From the NCBI GenBank assembly GCA_025354525.1, contig JANXMS010000174.1:1-34086 (forward strand): a stretch of DNA of 34,086 nt, written 5' to 3'. A program made the position numbers and the translations under genes. Positions 15,153 through 23,852 of this stretch are shown here, in pieces. The stretch comes from Acidobacteriota bacterium (GTDB lineage: Bacteria > Acidobacteriota > Terriglobia > Bryobacterales > Bryobacteraceae). Below the pieces are notes generated by a model. That model was not told the DNA's origin, did no database searches, and worked only from the letters and a program-made list of their open reading frames with translations. Position 1 is the stretch's first letter. Each line of letters starts with the position of its first letter.

Positions 15153-17344
15153 CTATCGTGTTGTTGGCGTTGCCGCTGGCGGCGGAGGAGTTACGCTTGG
15201 CTGGTCTCGAAGCCTCCGTTGAGGTGTTGCGGGATAAGTGGGGGATTCCTCATATCTACGCCCAGAATCAAACGGACTTGTATTTCGCACAGGGCTACAT
15301 GGTGGCCCGTGATCGGCTTTGGCAGATCGACTTGTGGCGACGAACCGGCACTGGCAAGCTGGCCGAGGTGCTGGGCCCGGGCTATGTGGAGCGAGACCGG
15401 ACGGCGCTGCTGTTGCGCTTTCGCGGCGACTGGAAGGCGGAGTGGACCTCCTACGCACCCGACACGTACAACATTGCCCGCGCCTTTACGAATGGCATCA
15501 ACGCCTACATTCAGCAGGGCGGAAAGCTGACCCGGGAGTTTCAGCAATTGGGTTACACGCCCGGCCTCTGGCAGCCCGAGGACGTGGTCTCGAGGGTAGC
15601 GGTTTTTTCGATGATGTCGAACGTTCTGCGCGAGGCGGTTCGCGCACGCGAACTCGACACGTATGGAGCTGCCCTGCTTGCGCAAGTTCGACCGACCGAC
15701 CCGCCGACCTCGTTGCGCGCGCCGGCCGAACTGAGTTTGAAAGACATCACGACGGGCGCGATTGCGGACTTCGATGAGGCGACCGATCCGGTGACGATCG
15801 AGATGCAGGGATCAAACAACTGGGTCGTTTCCGGCAAGCGATCGGTGACCGGAAAGCCGCTGCTGGCGAGTGACCCGCATCGGGCATTGCTGATTCCAAG
15901 CCTGCGCCGGACGGTGCACTTGGTGGCGCCTGGGATCAACCAAATCGGGGCGGGAGAGCCCGCGCTGCCGGGCATCGCCCTGGGGCACAATGAGTCAATC
16001 GGGTTTGGCTTCACGATTACCGGGACCGACCAGCAGGACTTGTACGTGGAGCAGTTGAACCCGAGTAATCTCGAAGAATACTTGCATGCCGGGGTGTGGA
16101 AGAAGATGACAGTGGAGCGTCATTCGGTGGCGGTAAAGGGCAAGAAGCCGGAGGTGGTGGAGTGTCGGCACACGCTGCATGGTCCGGTGATTGGACTGGA
16201 TCGGGCGCGTCGCCGGGCATATGTGATGCGGTGGGTCGGTTCTGAACCCGGCACTGCGGGCTATTTGGCGGGGCTCTCGCTGGCGCAGGCGCAGACGTGG
16301 CCGCAGTTTCTCGAGGCGGTGGGGCGATTCAAGGCTCCCGCCGAGAACCTGCTTTACGCCGACACCAAGGGGAACATCGGATTCGCCGTGGCGGGGCTGG
16401 CGCCGATTCGGAAATCGTGGAACGGGCTGCTGCCAGTGCCGGGGCAGACGGGGACCTACGAATGGGCGGGGTTTTTAGACCCGGCCCAACTGCCGCGTTC
16501 GTTGAATCCTCCAGAGGGGTTTCTGGCGACCGCGAACAACAACATTCTCCCCTCCGGATTCCGGCATATTTTGAACTACGATTGGGCACAGCCGTTTCGG
16601 GTCGACCGCATCCGGGCGCAATTGGCGACTCGGCCGAAATGGTCGCTCGACGATTTCGAACGGCTGCAGTTCGATGTGGTCTCGGAGCCAGCGAAGCGAT
16701 TCCAGGCCATCGTCCGAAAATGGAAGCCGGGTCCGGCGAGTGCGGGGAGGGATATTTTGCCCGCCCTGCTGGCTTGGGACGCGAAGATGACGACCGATTC
16801 GATGCCCGCCGCCGTGATTGCGGTATGGATGGCGAAGCTGGGTCCGGCCATTTTTCAGCCTGCGAACTTGGGGGCACGAGCTAACATCGGAACCGTTCTG
16901 AAAGCATTGGAAGCGAAACCCAATCCGGCTGCGTTAGAACGGACGCTCGTCGCGACCTTGGGCGAGTTGACCCGCTCGTTTGGCCCCCATCAGTCCAACT
17001 GGAAATGGGGCAACATTCACATGCTCTACCTAGCCCATCCGAGCAAGATTCGACCGTTCGACCGAGGGCCGGTGGCTCTACCCGGCGACGCCAACACGAT
17101 CAATGCCGCGGGCGGAGCCAACTTTCGGGCGGTCTCTGGAGCCAGCTTCCGCATGCTGCTCGATACCGCGAATTGGGACCTCAGCCGCACGACTAATGCG
17201 CCTGGCGAATCTGGCGACCCCGACTCTCCTCACTACAGTGATTTGCTTACGGATTGGGCGACCGGCAAGTATCATCCCTTGCTTTTTACCCGACCCGCGA
17301 TTGAGGCCAGCACGATCGAGCGCATCCGGCTGCAGCCGAAGTAA
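15134..17344 (+). CDS. penicillin acylase family protein (Ntn hydrolase)
   Basis: A 736-residue precursor. The first ~19 residues (ARLAIVLLALPLAAEEL) are a Sec-type signal, so the enzyme is probably periplasmic. The alpha-chain motif DKWGIPHIYA and the block GYMVARDRLWQIDLWRR are typical of the S45 family. The beta-chain start is MQGSNNWVVSG, placing the autocatalytic nucleophile at S227, followed by LASDPHR and ALGHNESIGFGFT. Near the C-terminus GDANTINAAGG is also conserved. S45 enzymes self-cleave and hydrolyse amides such as acyl-homoserine lactones, beta-lactam side chains or N-acyl peptides; the substrate cannot be decided here. The start is well supported by GAGGAG six bases before ATG 15134. 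It overlaps the crotonase gene by 19 bases. Its stop is two bases from the convergent transglycosylase stop. Confidence 0.95.
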   Translation: MAIARLAIVLLALPLAAEELRLAGLEASVEVLRDKWGIPHIYAQNQTDLYFAQGYMVARDRLWQIDLWRRTGTGKLAEVLGPGYVERDRTALLLRFRGDWKAEWTSYAPDTYNIARAFTNGINAYIQQGGKLTREFQQLGYTPGLWQPEDVVSRVAVFSMMSNVLREAVRARELDTYGAALLAQVRPTDPPTSLRAPAELSLKDITTGAIADFDEATDPVTIEMQGSNNWVVSGKRSVTGKPLLASDPHRALLIPSLRRTVHLVAPGINQIGAGEPALPGIALGHNESIGFGFTITGTDQQDLYVEQLNPSNLEEYLHAGVWKKMTVERHSVAVKGKKPEVVECRHTLHGPVIGLDRARRRAYVMRWVGSEPGTAGYLAGLSLAQAQTWPQFLEAVGRFKAPAENLLYADTKGNIGFAVAGLAPIRKSWNGLLPVPGQTGTYEWAGFLDPAQLPRSLNPPEGFLATANNNILPSGFRHILNYDWAQPFRVDRIRAQLATRPKWSLDDFERLQFDVVSEPAKRFQAIVRKWKPGPASAGRDILPALLAWDAKMTTDSMPAAVIAVWMAKLGPAIFQPANLGARANIGTVLKALEAKPNPAALERTLVATLGELTRSFGPHQSNWKWGNIHMLYLAHPSKIRPFDRGPVALPGDANTINAAGGANFRAVSGASFRMLLDTANWDLSRTTNAPGESGDPDSPHYSDLLTDWATGKYHPLLFTRPAIEASTIERIRLQPK

Positions 17345-17346
17345 GG

Positions 17347-18075
17347 CTACTGAATCGCCTGATCTTTCGCGGCGATTCGAGCCATGATGCGGTCCACGTA
17401 GTTCTGCGTTTCAGGAATATTCGGCACGTCTCCCGCCTGATCGACGCGAGTCGGCCCTGCGTTGTATGCGGCGAGGGCCTTTGGCAGATCGCCTTTGTAT
17501 CGATCAAGGAGAGACTTCAAGAATCGGCTCCCGCCGGCGATGTTTTGGGCCGGATCGAAGGGGTCTTTGACCTGCAAGGTCTGCGCCGTTGCCGGCATCA
17601 ACTGCATGAGCCCCATTGCTCCTTTGCTCGACACCGCGCAAGGCAGATTCCCTGACTCCTGTTCAATAACGGCATGGAGCAGGGTCGAGCTGATCTCCTG
17701 TTTCTTAGCCTCTCGTTCCACGAGGGCGCGTAGATCTCCGGTTGGAACTGGCGGGCAGTTCGCCGCCTCAAACGGCTCTGCCGGAAGATTGTCCGGCACG
17801 GGGGCCAACGGGGTGCTCCGCCAGAAGTTCGAATTCTGTTCCTGCAACGCCTGGACTTGACGACTCACGCTTTCGGCTTGCTTCCGCAGGGACTCTTCAA
17901 ACGTCGCCGCAGGCTTCCCCTGTATTCTGACACGTTCCACGGGCAGCGGCGTCGGCAACGGAGCACTGATCACGGGTTCGTCTGGCAATGGTTCCATCGG
18001 AACGGTACGTTTTGCGGGGCTCTGCTGTCCAGAGCACAAGCTGGCGAAAAGAAGAAGAAGGACAAACTTGCGCAT
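17347..18075 (-). CDS. lytic transglycosylase domain protein (Slt family)
   Basis: A 242-residue exported protein. Residues 1-16 are a signal peptide (MRKFVLLLLFASLCSG); the cysteine is preceded by Leu, so a lipobox is poor. A proline-rich linker (about 20-55) and a short coiled coil (60-82) follow. The Slt/COG0741 domain occupies about 110-230, with the catalytic glutamate E140 in VIEQESGNLP, then SSKGAMGLMQLMPATAQ and ALAAYNAGPTRVD. Such enzymes cut the MurNAc-GlcNAc bond of peptidoglycan with formation of 1,6-anhydroMurNAc. ATG 18075 is preferred to the TTG one codon upstream. Lys-Asp-rich ends and a short size suggest a housekeeping murein remodelling enzyme. No conjugation or phage genes are near. 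Confidence 0.93.
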   Translation of the reverse strand: MRKFVLLLLFASLCSGQQSPAKRTVPMEPLPDEPVISAPLPTPLPVERVRIQGKPAATFEESLRKQAESVSRQVQALQEQNSNFWRSTPLAPVPDNLPAEPFEAANCPPVPTGDLRALVEREAKKQEISSTLLHAVIEQESGNLPCAVSSKGAMGLMQLMPATAQTLQVKDPFDPAQNIAGGSRFLKSLLDRYKGDLPKALAAYNAGPTRVDQAGDVPNIPETQNYVDRIMARIAAKDQAIQ

Positions 18076-18163
18076 CAAACAATAGATCGGCGCGGAGAGC
18101 GAATTCCGCTACACAGGATAATTCCGTAGTCCCGCAAAGGAAGCCCGTAGTACGTCAGGCTCG

Positions 18164-18169
18164 TATAAT
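18164..18169 (+). promoter_or_regulatory. -10 box of putative squalene-hopene cyclase promoter
   Basis: A perfect TATAAT lies in the 126-base gap before the cyclase gene and predicts a transcript start near 18176, about 26 bases before the ATG. I see no convincing -35 hexamer 16-18 bases upstream, so the call rests on the -10 box alone. The rest of the gap (18076-18163) holds nothing I can recognise. Confidence 0.4.
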
Positions 18170-18201
18170 GAGAGAGTCAGCCGTTTCTGACTTCCTTCTT
18201 C

Positions 18202-20178
18202 ATGGGTACGAATTGGACCAGTTCCACGTTTAATCGACGCGTTGCACAGCCCGGCCAAATTGTTGGTGAGCGGCGCGCCTTGTTTGCTGCCGCGCACGAC
18301 GCCAGTCGCCGCAGCGCCAGTTCGCTGATTTCGCTGCAACAGCCCGATGGGCATTGGTGCGGAGAATTGCTGGCGGATGTCTCGCTGGAAGCGGACTACA
18401 TTTTGCTTCAATTGTGGCTCCATCCGCCGATCGACGGGGCGTGGAATCCCCCATCGCGGCCCCGGCTGGAGAAGGTTTGCCGACGAATCCTGTCGCAGCA
18501 GATGCCCGACGGCGGCTGGCACATTTTCCCCGATGGTCCGGCGGACGTCAACGCGACAGTGAAGGCCTACACCGCCCTGCGCCTGTGCGGCTACATCCCC
18601 GATTTCGAACCCCTCCGGCGCGCCCGGAGCCGGGTATTGGACCTAGGCGGCCTTCAGGCCTGCAACAGCTACACCAGAATCAATCTTTCGTTTTTCGGCC
18701 TATACCCGCGCAAGTACGTTCCGACGATTCCGCCGGAGTTGATGTTGCTGCCCGGCGGCAGCCTTTACCCGGGCGGCGTTCTGTATGAGATGGCATCTTG
18801 GACCCGCGCCATCGTCGTCCCGCTGTCGATCGTCCAAGCCGTGGGCGGCATTCGTCCGGCACCGGCGGGAATCGATCTGAACGAGCTCCTCCACTCCGGC
18901 AACAACCTGAGTATGCCGAAGCGGGACCGCATTCTCTCGCCCATTTTTCATCAGGTAGACCGGTTGCTCAAGCTATGGGAGCGGCGAGGCCATCGGGATT
19001 CCCGCATCGCGGCCATCCGATTGGCGGAGCGCTGGATGCTCGAACGCTGTCGAAACGCCGATGGTCTGGGGGCGATTTACCCCTCCATGATGTATTCGAT
19101 CATGGCGCTTGAAGCGCTCGACTATCCGAAGGATCATCCAGACTTGGTCGAGGCCATCGCGAAGTTCGACCGGTTGTTCACCGAGACCGAGGAGTCGCTT
19201 TATTTTCAGCCGTGTTTCTCGCCGGTCTGGGACACGGCGTATGCCGCGTTCGCCTTGGGCGAAACGAACCATCTTGATCCAGCCGCGCAGCGACAAGCCG
19301 CCGATTGGCTGATGGCGCGCGAGGTTCGGAGGCGTGGCGACTGGTCCGTGAAGCGGCCCCATCTGCATCCGGGCGGCTGGGCGTTTGAGTATTCGAACGA
19401 GCACTACCCCGATATCGACGACACAGCGATGGTGCTGCTGGCGCTGGAACACTGCCAGGCTTCGCGGCCGGAGCAGCAGGCCGTGGTCGAAGCCCGTGCG
19501 ATGGCGTGGCTCAAGGGGATGCAATCCCAGGACGGTGGATTTGCCGCCTTCGACGCGGACAACGATTGGGGTGTGCTGAACAGCATTCCCTTCTCTGACC
19601 ACAATGCGATGCTCGACCCCACCTGCCCCGACATTACGGGCCGCGTGCTGGAAGCTCTTTGTCGGCGTGGCCTGTCCCATTCCGATCCGATCGTCCACAA
19701 CGCCGTCAACTTCCTATTGAAGGCCCAGGAGCAAAACGGCAGTTGGTACGGTCGCTGGGGAGTGAACTATTTATACGGCACGTTTTTAGCCCTACGCGGT
19801 CTTCGCGCGGCTGATTCGCCGGACCTGAACGTCTTCCGCAAGGCAGCCGACTTCGTCCAATCGACGCAAAATCTGGACGGAGGCTGGGGTGAGAGCTGCA
19901 TGAGTTATGAAGCGAATCGCTTCATTGCGGCTCCGTCGACGCCGTCGCAAACGGCTTGGGCATTGCTCGGCCTGCTCTCGGCGGGACGCCACGATTGCGC
20001 ATCGGCCGAACGGGGCCTTCGCTACTTGGTAGATACGCAAGAGGAAGACGGTGCCTGGAGTGAATCACTCGCCACAGGCACCGGCTTCCCCAACGTTTTC
20101 TATCTTCGATACACGCTGTACCGGCATTACTTCCCGCTGTTAGTCACCGGGTTGTACGGCCGGATGGCCGGTTTTTAA
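18202..20178 (+). CDS. shc: squalene-hopene cyclase
   Basis: A 658-residue class II triterpene cyclase. The catalytic motif is DIDDTA (D404-D407; D406 corresponds to the proton donor of DxDD). Several QW motifs are visible: QQPDGHWCGEL (46-56), QMPDGGWHI, QSQDGGFAAFD, QEQNGSWYGRWG, TQNLDGGWGES and TQEEDGAWSES. HPGGWAFEYSNEHYPD is also diagnostic. The enzyme cyclises squalene to hopene/hopanol at the membrane surface, the first committed step to hopanoids, which are abundant in acidobacteria. The length is normal. No hpn genes (hpnC/D/E, hpnH) lie next to it, so it is a stand-alone copy here. ATG 18202 is the only reasonable start; no Shine-Dalgarno is clear. Its TAA stop shares TTAA with the opposing pyrophosphatase stop. 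Confidence 0.97.
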   Translation: MGTNWTSSTFNRRVAQPGQIVGERRALFAAAHDASRRSASSLISLQQPDGHWCGELLADVSLEADYILLQLWLHPPIDGAWNPPSRPRLEKVCRRILSQQMPDGGWHIFPDGPADVNATVKAYTALRLCGYIPDFEPLRRARSRVLDLGGLQACNSYTRINLSFFGLYPRKYVPTIPPELMLLPGGSLYPGGVLYEMASWTRAIVVPLSIVQAVGGIRPAPAGIDLNELLHSGNNLSMPKRDRILSPIFHQVDRLLKLWERRGHRDSRIAAIRLAERWMLERCRNADGLGAIYPSMMYSIMALEALDYPKDHPDLVEAIAKFDRLFTETEESLYFQPCFSPVWDTAYAAFALGETNHLDPAAQRQAADWLMAREVRRRGDWSVKRPHLHPGGWAFEYSNEHYPDIDDTAMVLLALEHCQASRPEQQAVVEARAMAWLKGMQSQDGGFAAFDADNDWGVLNSIPFSDHNAMLDPTCPDITGRVLEALCRRGLSHSDPIVHNAVNFLLKAQEQNGSWYGRWGVNYLYGTFLALRGLRAADSPDLNVFRKAADFVQSTQNLDGGWGESCMSYEANRFIAAPSTPSQTAWALLGLLSAGRHDCASAERGLRYLVDTQEEDGAWSESLATGTGFPNVFYLRYTLYRHYFPLLVTGLYGRMAGF

Positions 20179-22598
20179 TTTCCGCTCTGAATGCGCATAC
20201 CGTAGAAACTGCGCCACACAAAGTACAGGCCGGCCACTAAGAATCCAAGCGTCAGCATCCATGTGATTTCGGATCCCTGCGCCTTGAAACTTTCCGCCAG
20301 TTCTACAGCGAGGAGTCCGAACAGGGTCGTGAATTTGATGATCGGGTTCATCGCGACCGAACTCGTATCCTTGAACGGATCGCCGACGGTATCGCCGACG
20401 ACCGTCGCATCATGCAGCGGGGTCCCTTTGGCTTTCAGTTCCACTTCGACGATCTTCTTTGCGTTATCCCACGCACCGCCGGCGTTGGCCATGAAGATCG
20501 CTTGGTATAGCCCGAACAGCGCGATCGAGACCAGATAGCCGATGAAGAAGTACGACTCGTAGAACGCGAATGCCAACGTGAGGAAGAACACGACCAGAAA
20601 GATGTTGAACATGCCCTTCTGCGCATACTTTGTGCAGATTTCAACCACCTTCTTCGAGTCTTCCGTGGACGCCTTATTTGTGCCGTCCAACTTCATGTTC
20701 GCTTTGATGAACTCGACCGCCCGATACGCGCCCGTGGTCACGGCTTGCATGGAGGCTCCGGTGAACCAATAGATGACCGCGCCGCCTGTCATCAAGCCCA
20801 ACAAAAACGGCGGATGTAGGATGGAGAGGAAGATCAACTTATCTGGCTGCAAACCATTGGTTAGCGAGACGATGATCGAAAAAATCATCGTCGTCGCGCC
20901 CACGACGGCCGTCCCGATCAGAACCGGTTTGGCGGTTGCTTTGAAGGTGTTGCCAGCGCCGTCATTCTCTTCGAGGAAGTGCTTGGCTTTTTCAAACTGA
21001 GGCCGGAAGCCGAAGGTAGCCTCCAACTCCTTTTCGATGCCTTTGATGTCTTCGATCTGCGAGAGTTCGTAAACGCTTTGGGCGTTGTCGGTCACCGGGC
21101 CGTAGCTATCGACGGCGATCGTCACCGGGCCCATGCCCAGGAACCCGAACGCCACTAAGCCAAACGCGAACACGGCGGGAGCCATCATCAACGACGCCAG
21201 TCCCATCATGCTGATGTAGTAGGAAGCGCCCATGAGCAGGAGCATGGTCATGCCCAGCCAGAACGCGCTGAAGTTACCCGCGACGAGGCCCGAAAGGATA
21301 TTGAGCGAAGCGCCGCCTTCGCGGGAACTGGTTACCACCTCCCTCACGTGCGCGGAATCAGTGGAGGTAAACACCTTCACCAGTTCGGGAATAATCGCCC
21401 CGGCCAGAGTGCCGCAGGTGATCACGCTCGAAAGTTTCCACCACAGCGACATGTCGCCGCCGAGGGTCGGAATCAGCAGGCTCGACACCAGATAGGTGAG
21501 CCCAACCGAGATAATGGAGGTGAGCCAAACCAGAGTCGTCAGCGGCGTTTCGAAGTTCATCTTATCGACGTTCGAATACTTCGACTTCGCCCACGCTTCG
21601 TTGATGAAGTAGCTGAGTGCGCTGGCCACCACCATCACGACGCGCATGACGAAGATCCAGACGAGCAACTGTAGCCGAACTTCTTCCTTCGTCACCGCCA
21701 GCAGGATGAAGCTGATGAGCGCGACGCCTGTGACGCCGTAGGTTTCAAAACCGTCTGCTGAGGGGCCGACGGAGTCGCCCGCGTTGTCGCCGACGCAATC
21801 GGCAATCACGCCGGGGTTCCGCGCGTCGTCTTCTTTGATTTTGAAGACGATCTTCATCAGGTCGGCCCCGATGTCGGCAATCTTCGTGAAGATGCCGCCT
21901 GCGACACGGAGCGCAGCCGCGCCTAAAGATTCGCCGATGGCGAAGCCGATGAAGCAAGCCCCGGCGTAGTCCCGCGGAACGAAGAGCAGAATGAACAGCA
22001 TCAAGATCAATTCCACCGAGATCAGCAACATGCCGATGCTCATGCCAGCCTTCAGGGGAATGGCATAACAGGGGAACGGTTTCCCGCGCAACGCCGCGAA
22101 CGCGCAACGCGAATTCGCGAACGTGTTCACGCGAATTCCGAACCACGCGACACCATAACTACCCGCAATGCCAACCATGCTGAACAGAAGAATTACTGCA
22201 ACTTTTAAAAACTCAAAATGCTGAAGATAACCAAAGTAGAAGACGATGATCGACCCGATGAATAGCTCGAGGATCATGAGGAATCGACCTTGCGTGACCA
22301 GATAGGTTTGGCAGGTCTCGTAGATGAGCTCGGAGATGTCGCGCATCGATTGATGCACCGGCATGTTTTGGAGTTCGCGGTAGATCAGCAGGCCAAATAC
22401 CAAGCCTAGCGCCGCGACGAACATGCCGCCGAGTAAAAGGTTGAATCCTGTGATTCCGCCCAGGAAGGTTGCCTGGTTGAAATCGGGTAGGACGAGATTA
22501 GCCTCTCCGCCGCCGCTATGCGCGGGTTGCTGGGCGCTGGCCAGCAAAGTAAAGAAGGCGGACGAGACGAATAGCCGTAACTTGGAACGCAATAGCAT
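20175..22598 (-). CDS. hppA: membrane-bound ion-translocating pyrophosphatase, K+-independent type
   Basis: An 807-residue integral membrane pyrophosphatase, longer than the common 650-750. An N-terminal hydrophobic leader with a Gly/His-rich piece (HSGGGEANL) precedes about 16 helices. The PPi/Mg site is clear: GGIFTKIADIGADL, then KEDDARNPGVIADCVGDNAG and DSVGPSADGFE, and at the C-terminal half DSYGPVTDNAQ and DTVGDPFKDTSS. At the K+ selectivity position the sequence is GNTFKA, with lysine K553 where K+-dependent enzymes have alanine; by the known rule this is a K+-independent pump. Whether it moves H+ or Na+ I cannot decide. The enzyme couples pyrophosphate hydrolysis to ion export. GGAGGG (22608-22613 on the complement) lies nine bases before the ATG. 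It is convergent with shc, sharing four bases. Confidence 0.96.
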   Translation of the reverse strand: MLLRSKLRLFVSSAFFTLLASAQQPAHSGGGEANLVLPDFNQATFLGGITGFNLLLGGMFVAALGLVFGLLIYRELQNMPVHQSMRDISELIYETCQTYLVTQGRFLMILELFIGSIIVFYFGYLQHFEFLKVAVILLFSMVGIAGSYGVAWFGIRVNTFANSRCAFAALRGKPFPCYAIPLKAGMSIGMLLISVELILMLFILLFVPRDYAGACFIGFAIGESLGAAALRVAGGIFTKIADIGADLMKIVFKIKEDDARNPGVIADCVGDNAGDSVGPSADGFETYGVTGVALISFILLAVTKEEVRLQLLVWIFVMRVVMVVASALSYFINEAWAKSKYSNVDKMNFETPLTTLVWLTSIISVGLTYLVSSLLIPTLGGDMSLWWKLSSVITCGTLAGAIIPELVKVFTSTDSAHVREVVTSSREGGASLNILSGLVAGNFSAFWLGMTMLLLMGASYYISMMGLASLMMAPAVFAFGLVAFGFLGMGPVTIAVDSYGPVTDNAQSVYELSQIEDIKGIEKELEATFGFRPQFEKAKHFLEENDGAGNTFKATAKPVLIGTAVVGATTMIFSIIVSLTNGLQPDKLIFLSILHPPFLLGLMTGGAVIYWFTGASMQAVTTGAYRAVEFIKANMKLDGTNKASTEDSKKVVEICTKYAQKGMFNIFLVVFFLTLAFAFYESYFFIGYLVSIALFGLYQAIFMANAGGAWDNAKKIVEVELKAKGTPLHDATVVGDTVGDPFKDTSSVAMNPIIKFTTLFGLLAVELAESFKAQGSEITWMLTLGFLVAGLYFVWRSFYGMRIQSGN

Positions 22599-22624
22599 TC
22601 AGATATTCCCTCCGGTCGAATAGA

Positions 22625-22643
22625 CGGCCCTCGCAATGGGCCG
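22625..22643 (-). other. small hairpin in the leader of the pyrophosphatase gene
   Basis: CGGCCC at 22625-22630 pairs with GGGCCG at 22638-22643 around a 7-base loop. It lies between the putative promoter and the Shine-Dalgarno site. It has no T-run, so it is more likely a 5' leader stem that stabilises the transcript than a terminator, but it could also end transcription coming from the methyltransferase gene. Confidence 0.3.
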
Positions 22644-22649
22644 CCCGAC

Positions 22650-22678
22650 ACGATACCAGCTTGTGCGACCGAGCGCAA
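22650..22678 (-). promoter_or_regulatory. putative sigma70-type promoter of the pyrophosphatase gene
   Basis: Read on the minus strand, TTGCGC (22678-22673) and TATCGT (22655-22650) are separated by 17 bases. The match is moderate (3/6 and 4/6 to consensus) but the spacing is ideal, and the position suits a leader of about 45 bases carrying the hairpin and a strong GGAGGG site. Confidence 0.35.
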
Positions 22679-22697
22679 AGGGCTTGTTACAGACCGC

Positions 22698-23843
22698 CTA
22701 CAGCATTTCGAAAAACAGGCACTTCAAATAGAGCGTTTCAGGCACGGTTAAAAGCACCGGATGGTCCTGCGCCTGCACCCGCCGTTCCAGCACCCGGAGT
22801 GATCGACGAGCGTCCCGAGCGGCCTCGGCGACGGCTTCAAACAGCATCGCCTCGCTGACGTGATGGGAGCAAGAGCATGTCACCAAAATGCCGCCCGGCG
22901 CGAGCAGTTGCAGGCCCCGCAAATTCAGTTCCTTGTAGCCGCGCACGGCTCCGTCAATCTGCGCTTTTGATTTGGCGAAGGCCGGCGGGTCGAGGATGAT
23001 GGTGTCGAACTGCCGCCCCCCGGTTCGATATCCGGACAGCAGATCAAACACGTCCGCCTCGCGGAACTTTACGTTTTCGCAGCCGTTGCGTTGCCGATTA
23101 GCCTCAGCCGTGGCCAGCACTCCAGCCCCGCTATCGACCCCTTCCACCCGGGCGCAGCTCCGCGCCAAGTGCAGCGCAAAGCCGCCCGAGGAGGTGAAGC
23201 AATCGAGAGCGTTGCCATGGCCCCACCGGGCCGCCGCCAGATAATTCTCCCGTTGGTCGAGATACACGCCGGTCTTCTGCCCACCCAGCAGGTTCGCTTC
23301 AAAGGTCAAGCCGTTCATCGTCACGGCAACCGGGCCGGCCAACTCGCCATAGATCACTCCGCTCCGCAGCGGCAGTTCCTCTTTCAGCCGGACCGAAGCA
23401 TCGTTTCGTTCCACGATGGCCCGAGGCGCGTATTGAGCAATCAGGGCCTCGACCACCTCGGTCTGGATCCGGTCCATCCCCTGATTCAAACTTTGGATGA
23501 CGAACACATCGGCGTACCGATCAACAATCAACGCCGGCATCTGGTCGGCCTCGCTGGAGATGAGTCGATACGCGTTGCTCCCATCCACCACCCGATCGCG
23601 GAACCGTTGGGCCGCGGCCAAGCGATCCGGTATGGAGAACTCTTTACCCAACAGGCGCAAAGTGATCTGCGAGGTGCTCGAATAGTGGGCCAAGCCGCAG
23701 GAACGCCCTCGCGGATCCAGCACATTCACCACGTCTCCCGGTGCGGCGTGGCCCCGGTTGGAGACGTCGCTTGAATAGACCCAGACATGTCCGGCGGCTA
23801 GGCGCTCCGCGGCGCGGCGGTTGATCGATACAGTAGGCGGCAA
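22698..23843 (-). CDS. rlmI: RlmI-like class I SAM-dependent rRNA methyltransferase
   Basis: A 381-residue protein of the YccW/RlmI family (COG1092). An N-terminal PUA domain (about 1-75; HVWVYSSDV, GDVVNVLDPRGRSCG) is followed by an EEHEE-type linker region with LIVDRYAD and a Rossmann methyltransferase domain: GVYLDQRENY, LDCFTSSGGFALHLA (SAM motif I), GVDSG, NVKFREADVFDLL, and the catalytic ILDPPAFAKSK and LVTCSCSHHV. RlmI methylates C5 of a cytosine in 23S rRNA (C1962 in E. coli); orthology by domain order is likely, but RlmI/RlmK-like paralogs exist, so the symbol is provisional. The frame begins at a TTG (23843), with AGAAGG directly before it. No better ATG or GTG lies nearby, so the start is uncertain. 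It follows msrQ by nine bases and is likely co-transcribed. Confidence 0.9.
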   Translation of the reverse strand: MPPTVSINRRAAERLAAGHVWVYSSDVSNRGHAAPGDVVNVLDPRGRSCGLAHYSSTSQITLRLLGKEFSIPDRLAAAQRFRDRVVDGSNAYRLISSEADQMPALIVDRYADVFVIQSLNQGMDRIQTEVVEALIAQYAPRAIVERNDASVRLKEELPLRSGVIYGELAGPVAVTMNGLTFEANLLGGQKTGVYLDQRENYLAAARWGHGNALDCFTSSGGFALHLARSCARVEGVDSGAGVLATAEANRQRNGCENVKFREADVFDLLSGYRTGGRQFDTIILDPPAFAKSKAQIDGAVRGYKELNLRGLQLLAPGGILVTCSCSHHVSEAMLFEAVAEAARDARRSLRVLERRVQAQDHPVLLTVPETLYLKCLFFEML

Positions 23844-23852
23844 CCTTCTAGC

